From CAVOGJ01 sp963695405 (lineage in GTDB: Bacteria; Planctomycetota; Planctomycetia; Pirellulales; Pirellulaceae), in contig CAVOGJ010000001.1 in assembly GCA_963695405.1 (NCBI GenBank), positions 1 to 64,000 of the forward strand: a DNA stretch of 64,000 bases, given 5' to 3'. Below the pieces are notes generated by a model. That model did no database searches. It had not been told where the DNA came from and was given only the letters and a program-made list of their open reading frames with translations. Every line of letters starts with the position of its first letter. Positions within the stretch are counted from its first letter, which is position 1. Position numbers and translations under genes: made by a program. Shown here one piece after another: positions 11,201-21,081 of the stretch.

Positions 11201-11699
11201 TCGCGGATGTATGCGCGAACCTGGCTCAGCAGCAGGTCCTGCTTCATCTGGCGCAGATTGGCCCGCACGTCTTCAAAGGCCTGGGTGCGGAGCTGGTCGC
11301 CGAGTTCGTAGAACTGCTCGTTCAGGAGAGCGTCGAGGTCGATCGTCTGGTCCCATTCGGCGAGATGCTGATCGACGTCTTCGCGGGTCTGCGACAGGAG
11401 TTGCTCCTCGTCGCTCTTCTTCGAGCTGATCGGCCACGAGTTGTTCCATCTCGGCCATGGCCTGCTCGCCGAGCATTTCCTTGGTGGCTTCCTGGCGGGC
11501 CTTTGTCTCCTCTTCCTCGAGCCGCTGCTGCTGCTGACAAACGTCGGCGATGAACAGGGCCTCTTGGTCCTCAACCTGACGCCGTTCCTGGAGGATGCCG
11601 AAGGTGATCAGGGCGAAGAGCACCACATGCAGGCCGATCGACACGGCCAGGTACGGACGCAGCGACGTCTGAACCGGCGAAGTCTTGGTACTGGCGCAT
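8219..11699 (-). CDS. giant TolA/TonB-like coiled-coil protein with C-terminal CBM9-like domain, frameshifted
   Basis: Translations in successive frames join into about 1150 residues. The start ATG 11699 leads to a single membrane helix (LAVSIGLHVVLFALITFGIL, 11658-11600), the TonB/TolA arrangement. Then come about 700 residues of Ala/Glu/Lys/Gln-rich helix with few prolines (11590-9560), i.e. a long coiled coil. From 9254 a CBM9-like domain begins (PPVIDGDLSDWGELP), with SGDGLEIMIDMAD on the opposite side of a frame change. A beta-rich region follows (8850-8230) with GLNFSLNLAP and SETGPNTGVFRASVN. Many indels interrupt it. It lies directly upstream of exbB and exbD. I infer an envelope-spanning, proton-driven protein that binds sugar or wall material. 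Being two genes (coiled coil and CBM9) cannot be excluded because of the frame breaks near 9250-9540. Confidence 0.6.
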
Positions 11700-11849
11700 C
11701 CCTGCCCCTTTCGTGGGACGATGTGGCGGACTCCCTGCGGTGGCCGCTCCCCCCGCGGGGGCCGCGGAGAACAGCCCTATGAGGTTTGAACCCGCGACCG
11801 TCGGCACAGTGTCGTCCAAGCCAAGGTTTCCGGGACGCCAGTGAACATC

Positions 11850-12060
11850 ATCGGCGGCAGGATCGCGAAACAGGCATACGGTCCGCCATCGGGTTAACGT
11901 GGCCCACCAGTTGCGGCGCATCAAGGGAATTGCCGCCTCCACGCGCCTGACGGACATCAGCCGCGAGGCGATGGAGAAGTGGATGAACCGGCGGGAAGCC
12001 GACGGCATGGGAGCCCGCACGCGGAACACCTGCCGCGCAGGCCATCGTGACCACCATCGA
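11850..12060 (+). pseudogene. N-terminal fragment of a tyrosine recombinase
   Basis: AHQLRRIKGIAASTRLTDIS followed by REAMEKWMNRREADGMGART and RNTCRA is the SAM-like core-binding domain of planctomycete phage-type integrases (the pattern ...R..E.WL..R...GMGARTRN.YR). The match stops near 12,040 and the sequence becomes unrelated. No catalytic domain follows. A C-terminal piece of the same type lies at 14,706-14,885 on the same strand. Confidence 0.55.
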
Positions 12061-12132
12061 CGGACGACGGAACCACCCTTTGGGAAGCTCAGCATGTTCT
12101 CAGGCCGCACTCCCGTTCTTTCCGTCGGGGAG

Positions 12133-13968
12133 TTACTTGTCTCCTTCGGCCGGCGGCGGTGTGAACTCGTAGGCCCCAATGTCCGGCGCCTTGCCCTGCG
12201 GCACGATTGTGCCGGCGATGTCCTTCTCCAGGCCCACGCCTACGCCGGAGTCGATGGCCGGGCTGCCCGCCTTCAGATGGTAATCGCCGCCCTCCGGGTC
12301 CACCAGCAGTGTCGCCAGTTCGCTCTGCTTGCAGAGGATGTTGTGACCCTCATCCGGCGTCAGGCCGGCCTTGGTGGCGTAGTTCTTGCCGATGTTGTTC
12401 CGCACGTCGGCCGCCGAGGTCAAGCTGATGCTCGGCAGATCGTCGTTGCGGATCAGCGTGTTGTTGTAGATCTTCAGGTTCGCCACCTTGCTCCACTCGG
12501 CGACGACGTAGAACCCCGGAGTGAAGCAGACGTTGTAGGCCAGCGTCACGTTCTCCGACGCCTCGACCGTGATGGCGATGTTCGAGTCGATCACGGTGTT
12601 GCCAGAGACCATGATGTTCTTGCTGTTCATGTAGACGCTGATGCCGTTGGCATGGGTACCCTGGCCAAGTCGGACCTCGTTGCCGACGATCCTCGAGTCC
12701 GTGCACCCCATGTACCAGATGTTCTGGCCGCCGGCCTTGTAGACCTTGTTGCCGCGGGTCATGACGTTGGTCGACCCGCCGACGAGGATGCCCATGCTGA
12801 GGGGGCACTCGCGGATCTCGTTGCCCTCGATGAGGCAGTCGCGGCCCTGGTTAATGTGGATGCCCCCGTAGCCCCGCGGCGCCGCGTGGCGGACCTTGGT
12901 GATCAGGTTGTCGCGGACCACGAGGCCGCGGATTTCTTTCTTGGCGTCGAGGCTGCGCACCCGGACGGCGATACCACCGGCCCGTTCGGAGCCCGAGATC
13001 TTGGTGATCGCCAGGCCCTGGATGGTCACGTAGTCGGCCCCCGGGAGGACGTCGATTCCCACGTCGCGGACGCTCATGGTCATGGCCAGTTGGTCGGCCT
13101 TGACGCCCTGGACAGGGCCACAGGTAGACGCGGGCCCGGCCGCCTTCGCCGGCCGAACAGGCTGACGGCGTACTCGCCCGGCCGGTCGATGAGGTGCACG
13201 CTGTTGTAGATCGAGTATCGCTGCGGCCGGTCGGTGTACGGCTGCTTGATGTCCGGAAACATCAGCTTGTGCTCGGCGGGAATGAACTGCTGGACCTTGA
13301 CCTTGCTGACCACATTGGGCACGTGCCAGATCATCAGCCAGGCGTCGTCCCAGTAGTGGGGGTCGGCCTGGTTCAGGTGCTCCGCATCGACGACGCTGGT
13401 CACCGTCAGGGCCTCCTGGGGCACGGTGTAGAAGTGCTCCACCTTGTCGACGAAGAAGGGGTCCGGCTGATTGGGGTCCTGGGCCAGGTTCAACAGGTGG
13501 TCGCCCTGGCACAGGTTGAGCGTCCGCAGGTCCACGTCGGCCGGCACGGAGCCGATGACCAGGTTCTTCCAGTTGGGACTGCCGCCGCACTCTGCGGCCG
13601 ACGCCGCCGGACGCCAGCCGGGCAAAGGCTCCGAGCCGTCGATGACCGCGCGGCCAGCACCCCAAGTGCCGTCGCTGTTGCCGTCGAACGTGATCGGCTG
13701 ACCCTCCACGCCTGACCACTTGCAGACGGCCCAAGACCGCGGTAGAACACGCCGCCCTTGAAGCGCACGGTGTCGCCGGGCCTGAGGTCGGCCTTGGCGG
13801 GATTGGCGGCAGCCTGGGAGTCACCGGGAGCGTGCTTCCACGCGGCGTCCTTGCCGGTGCCGGCGTTGGCATCGGCACCTGGTCATAGTCGACGTAGTAG
13901 GTGGTCGCGGTAACGCTCGTGGCACAGAACAAGACAACTGCAAGACCGGCAAGACCCCAGTATCGCAT
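12133..13968 (-). CDS. secreted right-handed parallel beta-helix protein
   Basis: A signal peptide (MRYWGLAGLAVVLFCATSVT, then A-TTYYVD) starts at ATG 13968. The C-terminal two thirds is a run of beta-helix coils with the usual N.I...GG.NI pattern: GLVVRDNLITKVRHAAPRG, IHINQGRDCLIEGNEIRE, ILVGGSTNVMTRGNKVY, SKNIMVSGNTVIDSN, VTLAYNV, LKIYNNTLIRND. It ends with the common LKAGSPAIDSG...DIGAYEF closing motif. Such proteins are usually polysaccharide-active or surface-binding. Indels near 13,880, 13,760 and 13,110 break the N-terminal third. The catalytic role is unknown. Confidence 0.82.
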   Translation of the reverse strand: MRYWGLAGLAVVLFCATSVTATTYYVDYDQVPMPTPAPARTPRGSTLPVTPRLPPIPPRPTSGPATPCASRAACSTAVLGRLQVVRRGGSADHVRRQQRRHLGCWPRGHRRLGAFARLASGGVGRRVRRQSQLEEPGHRLRAGRRGPADAQPVPGRPPVEPGPGPQSAGPLLRRQGGALLHRAPGGPDGDQRRRCGAPEPGRPPLLGRRLADDLARAQCGQQGQGPAVHSRRAQADVSGHQAAVHRPAAAILDLQQRAPHRPAGRVRRQPVRPAKAAGPASTCGPVQGVKADQLAMTMSVRDVGIDVLPGADYVTIQGLAITKISGSERAGGIAVRVRSLDAKKEIRGLVVRDNLITKVRHAAPRGYGGIHINQGRDCLIEGNEIRECPLSMGILVGGSTNVMTRGNKVYKAGGQNIWYMGCTDSRIVGNEVRLGQGTHANGISVYMNSKNIMVSGNTVIDSNIAITVEASENVTLAYNVCFTPGFYVVAEWSKVANLKIYNNTLIRNDDLPSISLTSAADVRNNIGKNYATKAGLTPDEGHNILCKQSELATLLVDPEGGDYHLKAGSPAIDSGVGVGLEKDIAGTIVPQGKAPDIGAYEFTPPPAEGDK

Positions 13969-14069
13969 CGCTTCTCCTTCTTCTCAGGAACTCACGTCAT
14001 TCACTGCCGCGAAGGTCTTATCTCCTGCTGGTCTTGCGGCCATGCCCGATTGCCGCGTCGGCGAGTGCC

Positions 14070-14647
14070 CTACACGAGGTCGCAGGCGTCGGCGGGCATC
14101 CAGTGGGCGTCCTTGCCCTTCCACTTGACGTTGCAGCCGATGGGGTTGGTCATCGGGACGCGGACCGCGCGGCCCGCCAGCAGGTCATCCAGGGCGTCGC
14201 GCAGTTCGTGGGTCGTCTCCTGGCCGGGCTGTCGCGGGTTGTCGTCCATCCGCCCGGTGTAGACGAGTTTTCGCTGGCGTCGAAGACATAGAAGTGGGGC
14301 GTCCGCAGGGCGCCGTAGGCCAGGGCCACTTCCTGCGATTCATCGCACAGGTAGGGGAACGGGAAGCCCTTGTCCTTCGCCCGCTGGACCATGTGCTTGA
14401 AGTCGTCCGTCGGATGGTTGTGCGTCTCGTTGGAGTTGATCGCCACCATCGCCACGCCGCGGGGGTGATACTCCGCGTAGAGGCGGTTCAGACGTCCCGA
14501 GCCGACGACAAACGGGCAGTGGTTGCAGCTGAAGACCACCACCAGAATTTTGGCGTCAGCAAACCCCGCCAGTGACCAGTCCCTGCCGTCAACACCGGGC
14601 AACCGGAAGTCCGGGGCACTCTCACCAATCTGCAACGTAAACGCCAT
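14070..14647 (-). CDS. thioredoxin-fold (AhpC/TSA-like) protein, one frameshift
   Basis: About 190 residues. IGESAPDFRLPGVDGRDWSL is the AhpC/TlpA-like entry. VVVFSCNHCPFVVG holds a CNHC pair at the position of the redox Cys-x-x-Cys. AINSNETHNHPTDDF and LCDESQEVALAYGA with TPHFYVFDA complete the fold. After an indel near 14,265 the frame resumes as a tail with GCNVKWKGKDAHWMPADACD and a TAG at 14,072-14,070. No signal peptide is evident, so it is probably a cytoplasmic thiol-disulfide or peroxidase-like protein. Its partner is not visible. Confidence 0.82.
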
Positions 14648-14705
14648 AATCCGTCCTCCGTCTCAGCGCGTGTTCCCTGTCATGCCACCTCAATTCGGCA
14701 GCATA

Positions 14706-14885
14706 TCATCTACGTGGCGCCGAGAATATCCGAAAAACCCGTCGCCGGGTGCATGGCCGGTGCCATGCGACGCTCGACCATCGACCTGACGATGAACGTC
14801 TACACCGACCCGCGGTTGCTGGACGTGGCCGGGGCGCTGGAGGCGCTGCCGGTATTGCTGCTGGGAAGCAAGGGCAAGGTTGAGG
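14706..14885 (+). pseudogene. C-terminal fragment of a tyrosine recombinase
   Basis: The frame contains MRRSTIDLTMNVYTDPRLLD and VAGALEALP. This is the end of a phage-type integrase: the box-II HxxR partner region followed by the catalytic Tyr in NVYTDP. Upstream sequence does not carry the rest of the catalytic domain. It may be the other end of the gene whose N-terminal piece is at 11,850. It stops just before the composition break at 14,943. Confidence 0.6.
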
Positions 14886-14942
14886 TTCAGGCAGGAGGGT
14901 GGCCGGTCTCGTCACTCCCTGGCCCCGTGACGGCGGAGGAAC

Positions 14943-15591
14943 CAAGGAATTTGGAAATGCTCTAATCAGACTCGGACGGAATCGTTCCAAGTCGTTGGCA
15001 ATAGTTCGAATGCTAGACTCTGATAGGCTGCCGGCTGCGAGAATCATCCTTCGGTCGATCAATCTATGCCTCAGTTCCTGTTTCCAAGTTGTGCGGCCAG
15101 AAAAATCCTAAAGCACAGGCCGACATAGGCGACTTTTTCCCCTAACTTCCATCCCGAGAAACCATCAAATCTTAGCTGAGCAGCTCGCTTTATACTTAAG
15201 CATCTATTATCTCGATAGAAGGGAGTATGACGACCTGATGATCCGCCTGTCGCAGCCAAATGACACTCTGCATCAGGAATGTTTGTTGCCCGCGGCGCAG
15301 TAAGATGGCGAACGATGTCTTCCTTTGTCAGATATGGAATTGCGGCCAAATCACTTGGCGATTGAAGCGACGCGATGTCGATTCCGAATTCATCAAAACG
15401 GCACGATAGAACGGAACATTACAATAGGCATGCACCAGTAACTTCTTAGTTTTACCGCACCATTGCAGCATGGCCAATTCTTCACACGAGAGATACTGCG
15501 AATGCTCGAGTTGACGCAAGGACTTCTGAATTGATGTCCCTTCAAGAATCTCTAGCAGTGGAAACAAGACTTTGGCAACATTTCCAAACAT
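14943..15591 (-). CDS. CapK/phenylacetate-CoA-ligase-like protein, truncated at a sequence junction
   Basis: Adenylate-forming enzyme of the type found in polysaccharide loci. ATG 15591 begins MFGNVAKVLFPLLEILEGTS. Then come CNVPFYR, AIPYLTKEDIVRHLTAP and the nucleotide-binding ATGGSSGRHTPFYRD (AMP-binding TGGSTG-like). In a further frame WKQELRHRLIDRRMILAAGS and LSESSIRTIANDLERFRPSL with IRAFPNSL follow. The similarity ends abruptly at about 14,943, roughly halfway through the family's usual length of about 430-450 residues. The C-terminal catalytic half is absent from the window. A second, nearly full-length member is at 21,082-22,443. Confidence 0.75.
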
Positions 15592-15604
15592 GTGTCTCGT
15601 CAAC

Positions 15605-16754
15605 CTAAACGGTAAAGTACTCGGACAATTTTGAGCGACGCCAACCGATACTCGCGCAAAGGAAGTCCCTACGGAAAGATTCATCAGCATCGCGACCACA
15701 TAGTTTAAGTCGAAAACCAAGCAAGCTAACAGTATCCAATGCTGACTGCGGCCATTCCGACCGAGTTCGTTCGCGCACCCGGATATCCTCTTCCTCTACC
15801 AATCGTCGGTAGTCTTCGCATCCAGTATCTTCTGTATGCTGTTCCACGCCGCCATTCGTGATGATGCAATTTGACAATCTATCAAGCCATTGCTACGAAG
15901 TCTGGCATGATGAAGATGGCGTTGAGTGTTTGAGTACCTCTTTCTAATGTGCACTCCACCCATCCTATATCGCGTGACAGCGGGTGGAGGCGCAGTTTCA
16001 ACAAATTTTTCACCGTTTGCAGTGATTCCCTTCCAATACATATTGGAAAAGAGAAAATTTCCAAGACTATACACGATGGGCACGTTCGCTACGTACTCAA
16101 TTGGCTGTAGTACATGAGGGTGATGCCCAAGGATCAGATCGACCCCAGCTTCCACAAACATCCTCGCCTGCACAGCTGTTGCATGGTTGGGAGTGTAGAC
16201 ATTTCTTTTCCCCAGTGGACCTGAAGAATCACCCAATCTACTTCGGCACGCAATTCTGTAATTGCCTTACAACAAGCATCCGTGTCCAGTGGCGCAACGC
16301 CTGGCTTATCCTTCGACGCATAAAGATGACTTAGCTGCTCCACGTCGCAAAAAGATAAGAATCCGAGGCGCTGATCGCCCTGATCAATAATGAGCGGTGC
16401 AGTTGCCTCCTTTAGATCGCTTCCGGCACCGCAATAGCCAATGCCATGATGATCAAGATATCGCTTTGTATCCTCTAGACCCTGGACTCCGAAATCCATC
16501 ATGTGATTATTAGCGAGCGACAGCACTCGAAAGAAATGTGATTCCAATACCTTATAAGCGTGCTCGGAGCCTCGAAGCGTACATTTGGCAGGTGCTACGC
16601 GCGACGCGGTAGTAATTGGCGACTCCAAATTACCGACCACAATATCCGTATCATTCCAGTTGCCAACTTCACGACAAGGATTTCGCTTTCCTTTAGCTAA
16701 TAGTTTGTGATACAAACCATTGAACGCCAGATCGCCTACCGCTATCAGACGCAT
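15605..16754 (-). CDS. CapA-family (PGA_cap) metallophosphoesterase-like protein, frameshifted
   Basis: Family of poly-gamma-glutamate capsule synthesis CapA proteins, here inside a polysaccharide locus. Metal-site motifs are present in order: VGDLAFNG at the start, VVGNLESPI, LSLANNHMMDFG, WVILQVHWGKE, VDLILGHHPHVLQPIE and YSLGNFLFSN. ATG 16754 overlaps the stop of the O-antigen-ligase-like gene by 10 bases. One indel near 16,210 and another near 15,880 must be bridged; a third frame then runs to a stop at 15,605. It lacks an obvious signal peptide. Its role in this locus is unknown. Confidence 0.8.
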
Positions 16755-18077
16755 GTTTTGACCATTTCATTTGCGATGCTTTTGGCATGACTTGCATCAT
16801 GATCTGTTCGATGAATCTCGGCGGCTCCATGGGACTGTTTTGGCGGCAACAGTGCATGCGAAAGAATAAGCCATCTCCAGTCATACAATGAATGCGAAGC
16901 CATGCCGTACAACAACATGATCAGAACGCCGCCTAGCAACGCATCGCAGGCAGCTACTCCCACTTCGGCTACCCTGGAGCTTCAATCGTGTTCCAATGAT
17001 CGTCACAGTACGACGCCCAATTGTGGTTGACCAAATGAATAAGCCGACAATACCAATCTCAGCGGCCACCTGTCCGTATAGGTTGTGCAATTGAATCAAG
17101 TTGTCAGTCGCTGTCTCTTGGTGAATCAACACATCAAGAGAAACAAGGGAATTTCCCGGCCCCACCCCAAAGATGGGATGCTCTAACCCCGTTTGAAACC
17201 CCTTCTTTAGTCCCCGCAATCGCGACTTTCCTGACTCAGCAGCGATTAAATCACTGCCTTCAAGATCGCTATCATTTTGTAAAATAAGTAAGTCGAAATA
17301 CCGATGCTTTATTTTCGGCGGGAGGAATGTGACTGTCAGCGCAACCGCAACAACGGCTACGATTAGCGGTTTCAGCTGAAATAATTGGCGACGGAAGATG
17401 AACACCGTATAGACCGAAGCGACAATTAATGCGCCGCGTGTTCCACTGATATCACCGAGAGAAAGAGAGGCAAAAGCCAAAGACCGCAACTTTCCGACCG
17501 CGTTTCGTTGCCGTCGTCTGAAACCAGTAAATGTAAAAAGGTAAGGAAAACGCACTAAGCGAACCAAAACCATTGGCGACACCAATCCCGCCACCGGACC
17601 AAACGCCGCACATTCTCTTCATCCCCTGCTGCCACACGTAGCAACCACCTCGCGTGAAATCAAACCACGTATAACATTGATAGAAAAACACAACCCAGAC
17701 GACCCGATCAGAATCCTGTTCAGCTGTTCCGGACGTTGTATAGCCACTGAAATTATCAAGAAAAAAACGATTCTCTTCCAATACGTTTCGCTCCACCCCG
17801 CGCTAGCAAGAATACCTCGCTCCGCATTTATCGTGTTCGATGCGACCATAAAGCAAAAGAGCGACAAATTGAGAAGTACAATGATATCAAATAGTCTCGA
17901 CAACTTGCCGTGGCATATCGCAATTACTATCAATATGCCGGCAAGAATCTTCTCAAACTGTATCGTAGCAAGAAAGGCTAACTTGCTTGAAAACTGTGGA
18001 GTTGTAAATATCCAAAAGAAGTAGACTACGATGAAAAAGGTGGTCGCGTCCAATCCCTTATTGGGCCTATTGAGCAT
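16745..18077 (-). CDS. O-antigen ligase/polymerase-like membrane protein, frameshifted
   Basis: Multi-spanning membrane protein of the Wzy/WaaL type. N-terminal helices include FFIVVYFFWIFTT, ILAGILIVIAIC and LFCFMVAS. Further helices follow, and then the diagnostic C-terminal motif GLEHPIFGVGPGNSLVS with HNLYGQVAAEIGIVGLFIWS (about 17,190-17,030). This is the periplasmic loop and helix used in polymerisation or ligation of lipid-linked glycans. ATG 18077 is the first good start. Indels near 17,620 and 16,960 are bridged. The stop at 16,745 overlaps capA, so they are translationally coupled. Confidence 0.78.
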
Positions 18078-18320
18078 GGCGATCGGCTTGGATTCACGGT
18101 TTTTCAACGTGGAGAAAATAATACTTGGCGTTTCCGTTCCAAAAGCACATTCTGTGAACGCAGTACCTAAACAAATTCTGCTCGAAGTACGTCAATCGTT
18201 GTTTGCGTGTCGTAATCACACGAGCGTCGCGGACCAATGCCATTGGTCTGCGCCTCTTTCTTGGTCCACTTCGTATGAGAATCGGGGTTACGGAATAGGT
18301 GAGGTCTCTTCTTCCGCGAT

Positions 18321-18382
18321 GTAACCGTACACGAGAGCGAAGCTGATCGGCGTAACCGTACACCAGAACCAGCCTGATTGGC
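18321..18382. repeat. 31-bp tandem duplication at the left end of IS66
   Basis: Two head-to-tail 31-base copies both begin GTAACCGTACAC. Copy one is 18,321-18,351 and copy two, which starts the element proper, is 18,352-18,382. The inverted right end at 20,886 matches both: copy one better over the first 16 bases, copy two better over the next few. Confidence 0.75.
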
Positions 18383-18390
18383 GGGGTTGA

Positions 18391-20010
18391 CTATTTGCGG
18401 GCGAGTGCCCGGCGGTGCGCTCGGCGGGTTCGCTTGCGGTCAACAGCCTGACGACGTTCGTCCGTGCGATATTGGCGGATCTTGTCGGGATGCGCTACTC
18501 GCCATGCGTGCGGCGTCAGGATCGACCAGTCGGTTTCACCGCCCAACACGCGTCGCAGCACATCATCGAGATAAGCCCGAACATCCAAGTCATTGCGAAT
18601 GGCACTGGCAACAATCGTCAGCAGGTTCGCCGCGCGTTCACCCGCCGCTACCGACCCTTTGAACATCCAGTTTTTGCGACCCGTTGCCACGTGTCTCATC
18701 AACTGCTCGCAGTCGTTGTTGTCAATCGGAACGCTGGCGTCTTCGGTGAACCGGCACAGCGCCCCCCAGTGACGACGAATGTACGAAGCAGCCTGACCCA
18801 AATTGCTTTTGGGAAGAACCTGGGGCGAGGCCATGGCCTCGCAGTCGAGGTACTCCGCAATTAGATCAAGAATATGACGCGACACGCTCTGGCGGCGCAT
18901 AAGGCGCTCGGAGTCATCAAATTCCTTGATCTGATCCTCCACGTCGTAAAGCATGCGAATCAGCGATTCCAGCCGAGCCGCCTGGGTGGGAAACGCACCG
19001 CGACATTCGTCGATCTTACGACGCAGCAACGCTACGCGTGGGTGCCGCCCAACATGCAGCGAACGTAATTCGCGAGTCACTGCGCATATCGATCTTTTGA
19101 AATCCAGACCAGCAGTCTCCGACTAAATACCCTTCGTAATCACTCAGCACCGTCATCCGGTCCGTCGCGGTGACGGCTGACCGTGAAGTCAAATACCACC
19201 ACCGGAAGCCTTGATGCGTAGTAGCCCCAATAGTTCGCGTGGATACTCGGCTTGCCGGCTGGGGATCTCGCCGCTGCCAGCGAACATGTCTTGCTGGCGG
19301 TAAAACGGCAGATGATAAAAATACTTCCAAGCCACCACTTCCACGCCGATCGAAGCATCAAAGCGATCGCCTTCGACGAGTCCCGTGGGCCGTTCGGGGC
19401 TCTGGATCCCTTGGCTCTTATCCACCGGATGAGCGTATTTCGCGTAGCGTGTGACCCGCACCTTCAGTTCTGCCGCGGTACACTCCAGTGTCTCGACTTC
19501 GTCGTAGCCAATGAGGACCAGCCCTTTCCGGCGCTCTTCAGGGAGATCGACAACTTTCTCGTATCGCGGAAGGTGTTCGGGGAATTTGCGGTCGCCTCGT
19601 TTCGGTCGGCGACGGCGTTGTTTCTTTGCCTCCTCGGCTTCGTCGACGATTTGCCGAGCCTCGCGGATCGCTTCTTCCAGAGCACTGATGACTTCAGGCG
19701 TTGGCTCTTCACCGAAGTTCAAGAACAACTGGCCCTCGCCATCGAGCCGGCGTTCGCTCTTGCGACCGTAGAGCTGCTTGAGCAGCTTCTCGATCATCAG
19801 GTTCAGCTCGGTGACTTTCTCATCCAGCTTGTCCGCATTGGCTTTCAGCTCCAACACGCTGTGAGCTTGTTCTTCGATGAGATTGTCTTTGAGCGATAGC
19901 TCGGTGGCTTGCTGCTGGATCGTTCGATCGCAATCATCCACCTGCAATCGCAACGCGGCGATCATCGCTTGGGCCGTCTTCAGATCGTTTGGAAGTTGCT
20001 TCTCATCCAT
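18391..20010 (-). CDS. tnpC: IS66 transposase TnpC, frameshifted
   Basis: DDE transposase of IS66. From ATG 20010: an N-terminal coiled coil with leucines, then KLLKQLYGRKSERR, an Arg-rich linker, a zinc-finger-like remnant, and GVEVVAWKYFYHLPFYRQQD, typical of IS66. In other frames come TVLSDYEGYLVGDCWSGFQK (catalytic region near 19,150-19,080), then YIRRHWGALCRFTEDASVPI with DNNDCEQLMRHVATGRKNWM carrying the final Asp/Glu. It ends with the IS66 C-terminal helix (LDDVLRRV). Frame breaks near 19,195 and 19,070 suggest indels or inactivation. Confidence 0.88.
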
Positions 20011-20133
20011 GATGGCGACATTATAAAGTTCATTCACCATCGCCCAAGGTTACTTGCCAAAAAAAACACGGCTCGGAGAAGAAGTTTTCACCGAGCGGTT
20101 GAGCACTGATTCCCTGTACTCGAAGCGATCGAC

Positions 20134-20484
20134 TTACGCCACCATTCGCTTCCGCCTTGTCTTGGCGGACTTCAATGAGACACCGGCGATCCACATGGCC
20201 AACTCAACACTATCGATGGTCACATGCGTACTGTCGCACTCGCCCTTGGGCAGTTCGACCGTTCCCTGCTCGAGTCGCTTGTACCAAAGCGTCAGTCCAC
20301 CCGTCTCCCACCAAAGCGCCTTTACACGGTCGCACTTACGATTGACGAACAAGAACAGTGAGCCGTCGGTTACGTTTTTCCCGAGCTTGGTGGTGACGAT
20401 GCCGGTAAGTCCATCGAATCCCTTTCTGAAATCGACGGGGTCGGTGCAGAGATAGATCGACAGGTTATCGGGCAACCCGATCAT
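20134..20484 (-). CDS. tnpB: IS66 accessory protein TnpB
   Basis: A complete 116-residue IS66 Orf2: MIGLPDNLSIYLCTDPVDFR, KGFDGLTG, DGSLFLFVNRKCDRVKALWW and GLTLWYKRLEQG are all family hallmarks. ATG 20484 overlaps the tnpA stop as ATGA. It is required for IS66 transposition, though its biochemical role is not established. Confidence 0.92.
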   Translation of the reverse strand: MIGLPDNLSIYLCTDPVDFRKGFDGLTGIVTTKLGKNVTDGSLFLFVNRKCDRVKALWWETGGLTLWYKRLEQGTVELPKGECDSTHVTIDSVELAMWIAGVSLKSAKTRRKRMVA

Positions 20485-20805
20485 GGCGTCGCCTCCCGCT
20501 TGCCGGACGGCGAGAGATTGGCGGGCACCTCGATTTTCAGGCGGACACCGCCTGGTAAATCGAGCGAGACCGTGGCTTGCGGCGATAACGACGAATCGGC
20601 GGTATCCAGATCGACCGGAACAAAAGCAGGCCCAGTCGGCCTCGTCAGACTCTTGCTCGCGCAGCTTACGTCGCCACTGATAAAACGACGCCAACGAGCA
20701 GCCTTCTCGTTGGCAGAATTGGGCCACCGTCGAGCCTGTTTTGTCGAACCGATCCAGTCGATCCTTCCAACGTTGTCGCGCGTTGCCGCGAGATTGTGAA
20801 TTCAT
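20481..20805 (-). CDS. tnpA: IS66 accessory protein TnpA, one frameshift
   Basis: The N-terminus carries a helix-turn-helix (STVAQFCQREGCSLASFYQW, then RRKLRE). After an indel near 20,640 the proper frame continues FVPVDLDTADSSLSPQ and DLPGGVRLKIEVPANL, which is the usual TnpA C-terminus, to a TGA at 20,483-20,481. The start is ATG 20805. It probably binds DNA at the element's ends. Confidence 0.85.
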
Positions 20806-21081
20806 GCGAGGGGCTCCTTCGTGAGGGAAAAATAAGTTCCCCTCAGGCTAACCCCCGCGCCAATGACGGTTCTCGTGTACGGTTACGGTGATTCGGGTAA
20901 AAGGGCGCGCAAATACCGAAAAGAAATATCCACTGTTCAAACAATTAATCGCGCCGACTTGCTCTTTCAAAGTTGGATTGCAAGGTCGGCCTCAGCTCCT
21001 CTTGAGCTTTTCTCAACCAGAAATCACGTGAACAGTTTTTCAATACCGCGTCGCATTAGGGAAAGTTAGTGCGGGTAGAGG

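Larger units (their letters stand above)
18352..20886 (-). mobile_element. IS66-family insertion sequence, about 2.5 kb
   Basis: Classic three-gene IS66 (tnpA, tnpB, tnpC), transcribed on the minus strand. Terminal inverted repeats are GTAACCGTACACCAGAACC (18,352) and the complement of GGTTCTCGTGTACGGTTAC (ending 20,886), 18 of 19 matching. No clear 8-bp target duplication flanks it, possibly because the left end is duplicated. It separates the O-antigen-ligase-like gene from the capK-like gene of the polysaccharide locus. Confidence 0.9.

Noticed and set aside
11899..13209. A 436-residue plus-strand frame
   Set aside because: It lies antisense to the beta-helix gene and reflects GC-rich codon bias; only its first 50 residues (recombinase fragment) mean anything.
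18094..18363. A 89-residue minus-strand frame beside IS66
   Set aside because: It crosses the duplicated IS end, is Arg-rich, and has no supporting signal.
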